This document shows positions 17,342 to 26,552 of a DNA stretch of 64,000 nucleotides, one piece after another. The notes under the pieces were generated by a model. That model worked only from the letters and a program-made list of their open reading frames with translations, was not told the origin of the DNA and ran no database searches. Made by a program: the position numbers and the translations under genes. Where the stretch lies: assembly GCF_017573545.1 (NCBI RefSeq), contig NZ_JAGEOK010000028.1, forward strand, positions 62,001 through 126,000, written 5' to 3'. The first letter of the stretch is position 1, and every line of letters starts with the position of its first letter. This DNA is from Actinomadura nitritigenes. Its GTDB lineage: Bacteria; Actinomycetota; Actinomycetes; Streptosporangiales; Streptosporangiaceae.

Positions 17342-17791
17342 TCACCAGGTCTTGCCGGCCGGCTCCCGGATCGTGTGGTTGATCCGGTTGAAGAAGTTGG
17401 TGAGCGCGATGTTCAGGATGATCGCGGACATCTGCTTCTCGTCGAAGTAGGTGGTCGCAGCGTCCCAGATCTCATCGGTCACGCCCGGCGCGCCGTCCTG
17501 GATCCGGGTGGCCGCCTCGGCCAGCGCGAGCGCCGCCCGCTCCTCCTCGGTGAAGAACGGGGTCTCGCGCCAGGTGACCACGCTGTGCAGCCGCTCGTCG
17601 GTCTCTCCGTGCTTCTTCGCCGTCTGGACGCCGGCGAACACGCACGGGCTGCAGCCGTTGATCTGGCTGGCCCGCAGATGGACCAGCTCGAGCACGAGCG
17701 GGTCGACGCCACCGGCGTGAATCGCCTTGTGGAGATGCTGGATCGCAGTGATCAGGTCGGGACTCGCCACGCTCTTCATGCGTGCTTCCAT
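17342..17791 (-). CDS. AhpD/carboxymuconolactone decarboxylase-like protein
   Basis: The 149-residue all-helical protein has the AhpD-type redox motif CSPC within 'QINGCSPCVFAGVQTAKKHGE', preceded by 'LVHLRASQ'. These are the hallmarks of the carboxymuconolactone decarboxylase family with peroxidase-like activity. Such proteins act as cytoplasmic hexamers or trimers in peroxide or alkylhydroperoxide reduction. The ATG at 17791 follows GAGGAG at 8 bases. It is divergent from the WYL regulator at 17957, a very common pairing, so that regulator probably controls it. Confidence 0.9.
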   Translation of the reverse strand: MEARMKSVASPDLITAIQHLHKAIHAGGVDPLVLELVHLRASQINGCSPCVFAGVQTAKKHGETDERLHSVVTWRETPFFTEEERAALALAEAATRIQDGAPGVTDEIWDAATTYFDEKQMSAIILNIALTNFFNRINHTIREPAGKTW

Positions 17792-17956
17792 GGGCCCTGC
17801 TCCTCGTCGGTCACGTGCGTCCACCCAGGCCCGTCATCTAACGCGCCCTGGCGGAGGCCATCGTCGTCATGGACTTCTCGGCCGGGGGTTCTCGGTCGTG
17901 CCGGCGACGCTACGGGATGACCCGGTCAGAAACGGTCCTGGTCATCGAGCAGACTG

Positions 17957-18913
17957 TTGCCCGTGCTCAACACCTCAGCGCGGCTGCTGCGGCTGCTGTC
18001 CCTGCTGTCGGTGCGGCGGTCCTGGACGTGCGCTGATCTGGCCGCCCAGCTCGAGATCACCGAACGGACGGTTCGCCGTGACATCGCCCGGCTACGTGAA
18101 CTCGGCTACGGCATCGAATCGGAGATGGGCCCATGGGGCGGTTACCACCTCGGGCCCGGAACCAGCATTCCGCCGCTGATCCTCGACGAGGAGGAGGCCC
18201 TCGCGGTCGCCGTCGGGCTGCGCACCGCCGCCTTCAGCGGAGTCTCCGGCAGCGACCAGGCGGCCCTGTCGGCGCTGCTGAAACTACGCCAGGTCCTGCC
18301 GGCCAGGATCGCCGACCGGCTTGGCGAGCTGGACGCCGCGTTCACCCACACCGCACGACCCGACGACGACCAGATCTCCCCCGCGCTGCTGCTCGACCTG
18401 GCCACCGCGTGCCGACGAGGCGAACGCACCGAGTTGACCTACCGCGACCGGGAGGGAACGACGTCCACCCGCCGAGTGGACCCCTACCGGCTCATCTACA
18501 CGGGCCGCCGCTGGTACCTCCTCGCCTACGACCTGACGCGGCAGGACTGGCGCACCTTCCGTACCGATCGCATCATCGACGCCGCAGCCACCGGGCAGGC
18601 CGCCGCCCTGCCCGACCCGCCGGATCCGGCACAGATGGTCAGCACGGGCATCGCGCTGATGCCCTACCCGGTGCGGGTGACCATCCGCCTGGCCGTACCG
18701 GCCGATGAGGCCCGCAGGCTGGTGCCGCCGACGGTCGGCGTCCACCACCCGGACGGCGACGACGCCACGATCATCGACATCGGCGGGCCGGACGCCGACG
18801 GCCTGGCCCGCTACCTGCTCAGCCTCGGCCGACCACTCCGGATACTGCACCCAGAAGAGGTCCGCCAGGCATTCCTCACCCGCACACAACAGCTCCTCAA
18901 GGACAACCAGTAA
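17957..18913 (+). CDS. YafY-type WYL-domain transcriptional regulator
   Basis: The 318-residue protein has an N-terminal DeoR-like helix-turn-helix ('LLSVRRSWTCADLAAQLEITERTVRRDIARLRELGY', about 10-55), a WYL domain ('VDPYRLIYTGRRWYLLAYDLTRQDWRTFRTDRI', about 170-210) and a C-terminal WCX extension. WYL proteins bind nucleic acid or nucleotide ligands and commonly regulate divergent neighbours; the neighbour here is the AhpD-like gene. A GTG at 17963 is an alternative start two codons into the frame. The WYL motif is variant (YLLAYD). Confidence 0.92.
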   Translation: MPVLNTSARLLRLLSLLSVRRSWTCADLAAQLEITERTVRRDIARLRELGYGIESEMGPWGGYHLGPGTSIPPLILDEEEALAVAVGLRTAAFSGVSGSDQAALSALLKLRQVLPARIADRLGELDAAFTHTARPDDDQISPALLLDLATACRRGERTELTYRDREGTTSTRRVDPYRLIYTGRRWYLLAYDLTRQDWRTFRTDRIIDAAATGQAAALPDPPDPAQMVSTGIALMPYPVRVTIRLAVPADEARRLVPPTVGVHHPDGDDATIIDIGGPDADGLARYLLSLGRPLRILHPEEVRQAFLTRTQQLLKDNQ

Positions 18914-19099
18914 CGAAACCGCTCGCCGAAAGCGGGAGAACTGATCGGCCACACCAAATACCGACCGCACCACCATCGAAGCTTGATGCGAGCCTGCCCG
19001 GGCGCGTGCGGGCCATGCGAGCACGGCAGGTGGCGCGTGGTCAGGTGCTGGTCGCCGGGCCGCGCCATCTGGTGCCGGGAGGTCGTGATGACAACGATT

Positions 19100-19135
19100 A
19101 AGGGCCCGACCGGAGTATGCTCCGATCAGGCCCTT
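19100..19135 (-). terminator. Terminator downstream of tRNA-Ala
   Basis: Two 16-base arms (19100-19115 and 19120-19135) pair around a 4-base loop. Read on the minus strand, the two non-Watson-Crick positions become G-U pairs, while on the plus strand they are C-A mismatches. The structure therefore favours the minus strand, on which the tRNA lies 17 bases upstream. A modest T-containing tail follows. Confidence 0.7.
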
Positions 19136-19152
19136 GACCTGCGAATCCTGGG

Positions 19153-19226
19153 TGGAGCTGAGGGGATTTGAACCCCTGACCCCCTCGATGCGAACGAGGT
19201 GCGCTACCGGACTGCGCTACAGCCCC
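19153..19226 (-). tRNA. tRNA-Ala (anticodon CGC)
   Basis: The minus strand folds into a full cloverleaf: acceptor GGGGCUG with CAGCUCC, D arm GCGC...GCGC, anticodon stem CCUCG/CGAGG with loop UUCGCAU (anticodon CGC), and T arm AGGGG-UUCAAAU-CCCCU. The acceptor contains the G3-U70 wobble pair that specifies alanine, confirming the anticodon reading. CCA is not encoded. It lies upstream of nothing else on its strand and ends at the hairpin at 19100-19135. Confidence 0.95.
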
Positions 19227-19277
19227 GAGGACTCTGTAAGGTTAGCGCACTTCGAGGGGTGCTCGCGCACGGCCGCG

Positions 19278-19847
19278 TCATTCGCCCACGGCGCGGCGGT
19301 CGTCGGCGTACTGGTCGAAGACCTCCTCCGGCGTCACCAGTTCGATGACCTCGGCGGGTTCGGTCTCCTGCTCGGCGCGGCGGGCCTCGATCGCGCGGGC
19401 GCGGGCGGCGGCGCGGGCCTCGGCGGCGGCGCGGCGGCGGGCTGCGTCCATGCCGACGGCGACGCGCAGCAGGGTGAGGTGGCCGGCCAGCAGCAGGGTC
19501 GGCGGCAGCGTGGCCCACCACGGCAGCAGGCCGGACGCGACGAGAGCCACCGCGGTGACGGCGAGGGCCGCGAGGCCCGACGTGCGGCGGCGGCGCCGCG
19601 CGATGACGGCGGCGCGGGTCACCGGGCGGCGGGGCCGCGGGGCCTCCTCGGGCTCGTCGGCCTCCTGCGGCTCCTCCTCGGCGGTCCGGGGCGCCTCGGC
19701 GGCCTCCTCGTCGCCGTCGAGTTCGTCGGCGCGCTTGTGGAGGAGCCGGGTGATGCCGGCGTTCTCGGTGTCGCGGCGCAGCCACATGGGTACCAGGACG
19801 ATGGCCCAGACCGCGACTATGGCGAGGTAGAGGACGGCGCTGCTCAC
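19278..19847 (-). CDS. sepX: SepX/GlpR-type divisome membrane protein
   Basis: The 189-residue protein starts MSSAVLYLAIVAVWAIVLVPMWLRRD, a membrane helix followed by arginines. It continues with an acidic linker (about 45-70, mostly Glu/Pro/Ala), a second basic patch (VIARRRRR) and two close hydrophobic segments (about 89-131), and ends in a charged Ala/Arg/Glu coiled region. This layout matches the actinobacterial family named SepX in Streptomyces and GlpR in Corynebacterium, which recruits the gephyrin-like protein Glp and supports FtsZ rings. The galU-glp-rimJ context (20-26.5 kb) supports the call. The symbol follows the Streptomyces name. It is the last gene of the locus before tRNA-Ala. 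Confidence 0.78.
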   Translation of the reverse strand: MSSAVLYLAIVAVWAIVLVPMWLRRDTENAGITRLLHKRADELDGDEEAAEAPRTAEEEPQEADEPEEAPRPRRPVTRAAVIARRRRRTSGLAALAVTAVALVASGLLPWWATLPPTLLLAGHLTLLRVAVGMDAARRRAAAEARAAARARAIEARRAEQETEPAEVIELVTPEEVFDQYADDRRAVGE

Positions 19848-20071
19848 GCGGTCACCGCCTCGGGCCGTCCCAGGGCACGCGGAATCGGCGGGCCGACTTT
19901 CGGCGCGCGGGCGTGCAATGGGAGCAGGGTCACGCCCCGCACGGTACGAGCCGGTGTCAGAGGTTGACGAGCATAAGGGGCGGTGTGTCGCGAGATCGAT
20001 GCCGCCGTTACTCTCCGTTTGCCGAGTCTTCTCGATCGCAGGATTCTTACGCGGCGAAAGTCACTCCGGAC

Positions 20072-20701
20072 TCAAGTGCGCCGGGGAAATGCCTGTTTGC
20101 GTTCGGCCAGCCAGCGGGCCCGCAGGCCACCGGGGACGTCCTCGACGGTCAGGGCGTAGCAGATGTGGTCGCGCCAGGCGCCGTCGATGTGCAGATGGCG
20201 GCGGCGAATTCCTTCTTCCCGGAATCCGAGCTTTTCGACCACGCGCCGGCTGGCGGCGTTCTCGGGGCGGATATTCGCTTCGAGCCGGTGCAGGCCGACG
20301 GTGAAGAAACAGTGGTCGACGGCGAGGGCGACCGCGGTCGGAATGACGCCGCGTCCGGCGACCTGCTTGTCGACCCAGTAGCCGATCTGCGCGGAGCGGG
20401 CCGAGCCCCAGACGATCGCGCCGATGGTGAGCTGGCCGGCGAAGCGGTCCTCGTAGGTGACGACCCAGGGCAGGGCGAGGCCCTGGCGGGCTTCGCGGCG
20501 CATGGTGTGCACCATGCTGACATAGGGGCCGAGGCCGCTGCGGAACAGCGGCGTCTCGGGGTTGGTGGGCTCCCAGGGGCGCAGCCAGTCGGCGTTGCGG
20601 ACCCGCAGCTCGCGCCAGGTGGCGGCGTCGCGGTGCCGCAGCGGTCGCAGCCCGACGGGTCCCTCGGTGAGGGTGACCGGCCATCCCCGCAATCGTTCCA
20701 C
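20072..20701 (-). CDS. RimJ-like GNAT N-acetyltransferase
   Basis: The GNAT protein shows 'VGLRPLRHRDAATWRELR' (first strand and helix), 'QIGYWVDKQVAGRGVIPTAVALAVDHCF' (acetyl-CoA binding motif A, variant of Q/RxxGxG/A) and 'LHRLEANIRPENAASRRVVEKLGFREEG', typical of RimJ/RimL ribosomal-protein acetyltransferases. The actual substrate is unknown. The chosen GTG at 20701 matches the usual family N-terminus 'WPVTLTEGPVGLRPL'. A GTG at 20779 overlaps the nagA stop as GTGA and would add 26 residues. In related actinobacteria this gene sits between mog/glp and sepX. Confidence 0.85.
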   Translation of the reverse strand: MERLRGWPVTLTEGPVGLRPLRHRDAATWRELRVRNADWLRPWEPTNPETPLFRSGLGPYVSMVHTMRREARQGLALPWVVTYEDRFAGQLTIGAIVWGSARSAQIGYWVDKQVAGRGVIPTAVALAVDHCFFTVGLHRLEANIRPENAASRRVVEKLGFREEGIRRRHLHIDGAWRDHICYALTVEDVPGGLRARWLAERKQAFPRRT

Positions 20702-20775
20702 GGTTCCATGATTCCCTGGTAGGACCTGCGAACGCCATCCATTGTGGCCCTGAAAATCGTCCGGGGGCGCGCGGG

Positions 20776-21888
20776 TCACACCCAGCGGCCGGCCTTCATG
20801 ACGCGGTGGACGGACATGTCGTCGTTCAGGACCACAAGGTCGGCGTCCTTTCCGGGTTCCAGGGAGCCGACACGCGAGTCGATGCCCAGCGCGCGCGCCG
20901 GGATGAGGGACGCCGCTACGGCGGCCTCTTCGATGGGCAGGCCGAGGACGGCGACGGCGCGGCGGAACGCGTCCGCCATCGTGATCGTGCTTCCGGCGAT
21001 GGACGTCCCTCCGGCGAGGGTGGCGCGGCCGTCGCGGACGCGGACGTCCATGACGCCGAGCCGGTAGTCGCCGTCGCCCATGCCGGCGGCGGCCATCGCG
21101 TCGGTGATGAGCGCGACCCGGCCGGGGGCGGCGCGGAACGCCAGCCGGCCGACGGCGCCCTCGACGTGCACGCCGTCGTTGATCAGTTCCGCGGTGACGC
21201 GGGGGTCGTTGAGGGCGGCGGCGACCGGGCCGCCCTCGCGGTGGTGCAGCGGGCGCATGGCGTTGAACAGGTGGGTCGCGACGGTGGCGCCGGCGTCGAA
21301 GGCGGCGCGGGCGGTCGCGCCGGGCGCGTCGGTGTGCCCGACGGCCGCGAGCACGCCGACGTCCACGGCGTCCCGGACGAGGTCGAGCGCGCCGGGGAGC
21401 TCGGGCGCCAGGGTGATCATCCGGAGGCGGCCGCGGCCGAGGCGGACGAGGCGGGCGAACTCGGCGCGGTCGGGGTGGCGCAGGAGATCGGGGTCGTGGG
21501 CGCCGCAGCGGTCCCGGGCGAGGTAGGGGCCTTCGAGGTGGACGCCGGCGATGATGCCGTCGGCGGCGAGGTCGGCGAGGCCCGTCACCGCGTCGGCGAG
21601 CTCGTCGGGCGTGCCGGTGACGAGGCTCGCGACCGTCGTGGTCGTCCCGTGGGCGAGGTGGAAACGGGCGGCCCTTTCGGCCTCTTCGGGACGTCCGGTC
21701 TGGTAGGACGCGCCCGCGCCGCCGTGGACGTGCATGTCCACGAAGCCGGGGACGACGTACCGGCCGCCGAGGTCGACGGTCTCGCCGGGGCCGGCCGGCG
21801 GCGCGGCGAGGCGGTCGCCGTCGACGTGCAGCGTCCCGGTCGCGACGCCTCCGGGCAGGACGATCCGGGCGTTCGTGAGGTTCGTCAT
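20776..21888 (-). CDS. nagA: N-acetylglucosamine-6-phosphate deacetylase
   Basis: The 370-residue amidohydrolase carries the metal ligands and substrate motifs of NagA: 'GFVDMHVHGGAG', 'GVHLEGPYLA', 'AAVGHTDA', 'ATHLFNAMRPLHHREGG', 'LINDGVHV' and the catalytic Asp in 'ALITDAMAAAGM'. It removes the acetyl group from GlcNAc-6-phosphate to give GlcN-6-phosphate and acetate during amino-sugar or cell-wall turnover. The ATG overlaps the agaS stop as ATGA. Together with that isomerase it would feed GlcN-6-P onward. This pair is not part of the conserved locus around it. Confidence 0.93.
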   Translation of the reverse strand: MTNLTNARIVLPGGVATGTLHVDGDRLAAPPAGPGETVDLGGRYVVPGFVDMHVHGGAGASYQTGRPEEAERAARFHLAHGTTTTVASLVTGTPDELADAVTGLADLAADGIIAGVHLEGPYLARDRCGAHDPDLLRHPDRAEFARLVRLGRGRLRMITLAPELPGALDLVRDAVDVGVLAAVGHTDAPGATARAAFDAGATVATHLFNAMRPLHHREGGPVAAALNDPRVTAELINDGVHVEGAVGRLAFRAAPGRVALITDAMAAAGMGDGDYRLGVMDVRVRDGRATLAGGTSIAGSTITMADAFRRAVAVLGLPIEEAAVAASLIPARALGIDSRVGSLEPGKDADLVVLNDDMSVHRVMKAGRWV

Positions 21889-22784
21889 CGGACGTCCAGG
21901 ATGACCGAGCGGGTGAGGTTCCGTGGACGGTCGGGATCGTCCCCGCGCGCGCGGGCGATCTCGACGGCCAGCCGCTGCGCCCGGACGAGGTCGGCGAGCG
22001 GGTCCAGCGAGGTCGTGACCATCGTGCCGCCGGCGCCCGCGACCTGGTCGGCGAGGCCCTCCGGCGGTTCGCCGAACATCCAGGCGACGCGGCCGGGCCC
22101 GGCGATCGCGATCGGGCCGTGCCGGTACTCCATCGCGGGGTACGACTCGGCCCACGCGCCCGCCGCCTCGCGCATCTTGAGGGCCGCCTCGTGCGCGAGG
22201 CCGATCGTCCAGCCGCGGCCGAGGAAGGTGAACTGGTCCGCGGCGACGGCCGCGGCGGGCAGCGGCTCGGCGGCGGCCCGCTCGGCGTCGGTGATCACTC
22301 CGGAGACGTCCTCGCCGAGGTGGGCGCGGAGCAGGACGAGCTGCGTGGTGGCGTAGCGGGTCTGCACCACCGAGCGCTCGTCGGCGTAGTCGAGGACGAT
22401 GATCTCGTCGGCCGCGTTCATCACCGGCGTCGCGGCGTCGGCGGTGATCGCGACGGTCGGGGTCGTGCCGCGCACGCGTGCCAGCGCGTCCAGGACCTCG
22501 GTGGTCGTGCCGGACCTGGTCAGCGCCAGCAGCCGGTCGTAGCGGCGGCCGTCCGGGAACTCGGACGCGGCGAACGCGTCGGTCTCGCCGTGTCCGGCCG
22601 ACTCGCGGAGCGCCGCGTACGCCTGCGCGACGAACCAGGACGTCCCGCAGCCGATCACCGCGACCCGCTCGCCGCGGCGGGGCAGCACCGGCGCGAGGTC
22701 CGCGGCCGTCGCGGCGGCCCGCCGCCAGCGGTCGGGCTGGGACGCGATCTCGGCCTCGGTGTGCCCGCCGCCGCGCTCCGCCAT
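21885..22784 (-). CDS. SIS-domain sugar isomerase/deaminase (AgaS-like)
   Basis: The 299-residue protein has two SIS domains. The first contains 'VAVIGCGTSWFVAQAYAALRE' and the sugar-phosphate Ser/Thr motif 'LTRSGTTTEVLDAL'; the second contains 'TFLGRGWTIGLAHEAALKMREAAG' and 'EYRHGPIAIAG'. It resembles the isomerase half of GlmS without the glutaminase domain. The likely reaction is deamination/isomerisation of an amino-sugar phosphate such as GlcN-6-P to fructose-6-P. The ATG follows GGGAGAGG. The nagA start overlaps its stop. A divergent DeoR regulator remnant lies upstream, so its original control appears lost. Confidence 0.88.
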   Translation of the reverse strand: MAERGGGHTEAEIASQPDRWRRAAATAADLAPVLPRRGERVAVIGCGTSWFVAQAYAALRESAGHGETDAFAASEFPDGRRYDRLLALTRSGTTTEVLDALARVRGTTPTVAITADAATPVMNAADEIIVLDYADERSVVQTRYATTQLVLLRAHLGEDVSGVITDAERAAAEPLPAAAVAADQFTFLGRGWTIGLAHEAALKMREAAGAWAESYPAMEYRHGPIAIAGPGRVAWMFGEPPEGLADQVAGAGGTMVTTSLDPLADLVRAQRLAVEIARARGDDPDRPRNLTRSVILDVR

Positions 22785-22927
22785 GGACCTCTCCCTCTGC
22801 AGCCGTCTGCGTGTTCTTGCTTGTTCAATACCAAGTCTGAGCAGAAAAGACCATAGTGGTGCATCGCTAGAATCCGGTCCGGAGCCGTCCCGCAGGGCCG
22901 CCCGCGTACCGGAAAGGGGCCGAGGGC

Positions 22928-23353
22928 GGCTCCCCGGCGATCACGATCGTGACGAACGCGCTGAACATCGGCACCGAGCTCGCCGTCCGCCCGCACGTGA
23001 AGATCGTGCTGACCGGCGGCGTGCCCCGTCCGCAGTCCTACGAGCTGACCGGCCCGCTGGCCACCGGGATCTTCGATCACGTGACGCTGGACGTGGCGGT
23101 CCTCGGCGTCAACGGGGTCGCCGTCGAGCACGGCGCGACCTGCCACAACGAGGGCGAGGCGGACGTCGACCGGCTGATGGCCGAGCGCGCCGACCAGGTG
23201 GTCGTGGTCGCGGACGGCTCGAAGGTGGGGCGCCGCGCGTTCGCCCGGATCTGCGACACGAGCCGGATCGACGTGCTGGTCACCGACGGCGCCGTCGGGG
23301 ACGCCGACGTCGCCGCCTTCACCGAGGCCGGCGTCCGGGTCGTCCAGGTCTAG
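22928..23353 (+). pseudogene. Truncated DeoR-family regulator (C-terminal part only)
   Basis: The frame ending at 23353 reads 'AITIVTNALNIGTELAVRPHVKIVLTGGV' (split here across a Ser/Gly junction) and later 'CHNEGEADVDRLMAERADQVVVVADGSKVGRRAF' and 'DVLVTDGA'. This is the sugar-phosphate binding C-terminal region of DeoR regulators. The N-terminal helix-turn-helix and the 'DxGTT' sugar-phosphate loop are absent: the frame runs back only to a stop at 22868-22870 through unrelated Arg/Pro-rich codons. About 100 residues are missing. A GTG at 22949 could still permit translation of a 134-residue fragment, but it could not bind DNA. It is divergent from agaS-nagA, as intact DeoR genes often are. 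Confidence 0.8.
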
Positions 23354-23390
23354 TCCGAGCAGTCCGCGTCCGGACCGTCCCGCCCGCGGG

Positions 23391-23875
23391 CTATCCGCCG
23401 GCGGGGCGGGGGTGGTCGCCGCCGCCGATCTGGTCGACGGCGTGCGCCAGGACGCGGCCGAGGACGGCCATGCCGTCGCGCACGCCGCCGGTCGAGCCGG
23501 GCAGGTTGACGATCAGCGTCCGCCCGGCGAGCCCGGCGAGGCCGCGGGACAGGATCGCGGCGGGCACCTTGTCGCGGCCCTCCAGCCGGATCGCCTCGGC
23601 GATCCCGGGGACCTCCCGCTCGATGACGAGCCGGGTCATCTCGGGCGTCCGGTCGGTCGGGGTGAGGCCGGTGCCGCCGGACGTCACGACGACGTCGTAG
23701 CCCTGCGCGACGGCGTCCCGCAGCACCCCGGCGACCGGCTCGCCGTCCGGCACGACGACGGGGCCGTCCACCTGGCAGCCGAGGTCCTCCAGCAGTTCGA
23801 CCAGCACCGGGCCGGACTTGTCCGCGTAGACCCCGGCGGCGGCGCGGTTGGACACGGTGACCGCCATCGCCCGGA

Positions 23876-23879
<4 letters not shown>
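23391..23879 (-). CDS. mog: Molybdopterin adenylyltransferase (MogA/MoaB family)
   Basis: The 162-residue protein has the MPT-binding motif 'DVVVTSGGTGLTPTDRTPE' and 'VPGIAEAIR', followed by 'SRGLAGLAGRTLIVNLPGSTGGVRDG'. It activates molybdopterin by adenylation before molybdate insertion by MoeA. The ATG at 23879 overlaps the moaC stop as ATGA. It is the last gene of the galU-moeA-moaC-mog run; the amino-sugar genes follow after a 500-base interval carrying the DeoR remnant. Mog and MoaB share this fold, so the exact subfamily is not distinguished here. Confidence 0.9.
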
Positions 23880-24351
<472 letters not shown>

Positions 24352-24355
<4 letters not shown>

Positions 24356-25557
24356 GGCAACCTCATGACGTCGACGTGCGAACCGGCGGGCAGGGCCTCG
24401 GTGTCCTCCGGCAGCGCGATCAGCGCGTTCGCCATGGCGAGCGAGCCGAGCTGGTGGGAGCCCTGCGTCTCCGCCGGGGTGACGGTGTAGTGGCCGCGGT
24501 TGGACGACAGCCGGCCGCGCACGAAGTGCCGCAGCCCGGCGGGCGACTTGATGTCCTCGGCCAGGACGGCGCTCACGGTGGGCATCGGTTCGGGCGGCAG
24601 TCCCTGCATGGCGCGCAAGGCGGGACGTACGAAAACCTGGAACGAGACGTACGCGCTAACGGGATTCCCCGGCAGCGTGAAGACGGGCGTGCCTTCCAGC
24701 AGGCCGAACCCCTGCGGCTTGCCCGGGCGCATGCGCACCTTGTGGAACCGCACGGTGTCGGTGCCGGACAGCACCTCCTTCACCACGTCTCTGGTGCCCA
24801 TGGACACGCCGCCCGACGTGATGATGGCGTCGGCACGGACGAGCTGGTCCTCCAGCATCTCCATGACCTTGGCGGGCTCGTCATGGACGGTCGCCTGGCG
24901 GAAGCCCATCCCGCCCGCCTCCACGACGGCGGCGGTGAGCATGTAGCTGTTGGACTCCCAGATCTGCCCGGGAGCGAGCGGCGTGCCGGGTTCCTGGAGC
25001 TCGTCCCCTGTGGAGACGACGACGACGCGCGGTTTCGGTCTTACGACGACGTGGGAGCGCCCTACCGCCGCGACCATGCCGATCTGCGTCGCGCCGAGCC
25101 GCGTCCCGGCCTCGACGACGGTCTGGCCCGCGAGGACGTCCTCGCCGGACCGCCGGATGTAGTTCCCCGCCGGTGCGGGACGGCTGATGCGGACGGTCGC
25201 GGCGCCGCCGTCCGTCCACTCGACCGGGATGACCGCGTCGGCTCCGGCGGGCAGCGGGGCGCCCGTCATGATGCGGGCGGTCAGCCCCGTCCGGATCGCG
25301 GAGACGCCCTGATCGCCGGCCACGATGTCGCCGACCACGGGCAGCACGACCGGTTCCGCCTCGGTGGCCCCCGCGATGTCCGCCGCGACGACGGCGTAGC
25401 CGTCCATCGCGGAGTTGTCGAACGGCGGCAGCGGGACCGGCGCGGTGACGGGCTCGGCGAGCACCGTCCCCTGCGCCTCCAGCAGCGCGAGGTCGAGCGG
25501 CGGCAGCGCCGCGACGCTGCCGAGGATCTCCGTCAGGTGCTCATCGACCGTTCTCAT
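24352..25557 (-). CDS. glp: MoeA/gephyrin-like protein, probable divisome adaptor Glp
   Basis: The 401-residue protein has all MoeA blocks: 'PLPPFDNSAMDGYAV', 'RIMTGAPLPAGADAVIPVEWT', 'VVVVSTGDELQEPGTPLAPGQIWESNSYML', the MPT-binding 'DAIITSGGVSMGTRDVVKEVL', 'KVRMRPGKPQGFG' and 'FTLPGNPVSAYVSF'. MoeA inserts molybdate into adenylated molybdopterin. In Corynebacterium the homologue in this same gene context (Glp) binds FtsZ and pairs with the membrane receptor GlpR. Here the sepX/glpR gene is 4.5 kb downstream. Whether this copy serves Moco synthesis, division or both cannot be decided. A GTG at 25587 overlaps the galU stop and is an alternative start. Confidence 0.88.
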
Positions 25558-25583
25558 GCCCACGGTCCCAGTGTGACGGGTCG

Positions 25584-26519
25584 TCACGCGTCGCCGGAGC
25601 CGCCCACGCCGTCCGCGGCGTCATGGGCCTGGACGAACTCGCGCAGCCACGGGATGAACTCGGGCGCCAGATCGGGGCGTTCCGCGGCGAACTGCACCAC
25701 CGTGCGCAGGTACTCCAGCTTGTTGCCGGTGTCGTAGCGGCGGCCGCGGAACTTCACGCCGTACACGCCGCCGCCGTTCTCGGCCGGCATGTCGGCGAGG
25801 GTGCGCAGCGCGTCGGTCAGCTGGATCTCGCCGCCGCGGCCGGGCGGGGTCTTCTCCAGCACGTCGAACACCGCGGGGTCGCAGACGTACCGGCCGATGA
25901 TGATCCAGTTGCTCGGCGCCTCCTCGGGCGCGGGCTTCTCGACCAGGTCGGAGATGCGCACGACGTCGTCCTCGCCGGTCGCCTCGATGGCCGCGCAGCC
26001 GTAGGCGGACACCTGGTCGGGCTCGACCTCCATCAGCGCCACGACGCTGCCGCCGTACTGGCCGCGGACCTCGATCATCCGCTGCAGGAGCTTGTCGCGC
26101 GCGTCGATCATGTCGTCGCCGAGCAGCACCGCGAAGGGCTCGTGGCCGACGTGCTGGCGGGCGCAGTGCACCGCGTGGCCGAGCCCGCGCGGCTCGCCCT
26201 GCCGGACGTAGTGCATGATCGCGAGGTCGGCGGACTCGCGGATGGCCGCGAGGCGCTCGCTGTCGCCCTTGGCGTTGAGCGCCTCCTCCAGCTCGTAGGC
26301 GCGGTCGAAGTGGTCCTCGATGGACCGCTTGCTGCGCCCGGTGATCATGAGCACGTCGCTGAGGCCGGCGTCGACGGCCTCTTCGACGACGTACTGGATC
26401 GCCGGTTTGTCGACGACGGGAAGCATTTCCTTGGGCGTCGCCTTGGTGGCGGGCAAGAATCGGGTACCGAGGCCCGCCGCCGGGACGACGGCCTTGAGCA
26501 CGGGTGCAATGTCGACCAT
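25584..26519 (-). CDS. galU: UTP-glucose-1-phosphate uridylyltransferase
   Basis: The 311-residue nucleotidyltransferase starts at the sugar-nucleotide binding motif 'KAVVPAAGLGTRFLPATKATPKEMLPVVDKPAI' (read in two halves) and has 'FAVLLGDDMID', 'VEKPAPEEAPSNWIIIGRYV' and 'GEIQLTDALRTL', all diagnostic of GalU. It makes UDP-glucose for glycans, trehalose and cell-envelope polymers. The ATG is 6 bases downstream of a TAGGGT hexamer, predicting a leaderless mRNA. It heads the minus-strand locus galU-glp-moaC-mog and is divergent from fthC. Confidence 0.96.
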   Translation of the reverse strand: MVDIAPVLKAVVPAAGLGTRFLPATKATPKEMLPVVDKPAIQYVVEEAVDAGLSDVLMITGRSKRSIEDHFDRAYELEEALNAKGDSERLAAIRESADLAIMHYVRQGEPRGLGHAVHCARQHVGHEPFAVLLGDDMIDARDKLLQRMIEVRGQYGGSVVALMEVEPDQVSAYGCAAIEATGEDDVVRISDLVEKPAPEEAPSNWIIIGRYVCDPAVFDVLEKTPPGRGGEIQLTDALRTLADMPAENGGGVYGVKFRGRRYDTGNKLEYLRTVVQFAAERPDLAPEFIPWLREFVQAHDAADGVGGSGDA

Positions 26520-26525
26520 GAAAAG

Positions 26526-26531
26526 ACCCTA
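26526..26531 (-). promoter_or_regulatory. -10 hexamer of a probable leaderless promoter (galU)
   Basis: On the minus strand TAGGGT ends 6 bases before the galU ATG at 26519. The intervening CUUUUC has no ribosome-binding site. Confidence 0.45.
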
Positions 26532-26552
26532 GCCATCCGCGAGGACAACAGC

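Noticed and set aside
19134-19967. Long plus-strand frame over tRNA-Ala and sepX
   Set aside because: It is the opposite-strand shadow of the tRNA and sepX genes; the typical tRNA-derived phrase GFEPLTPS at its start shows this.
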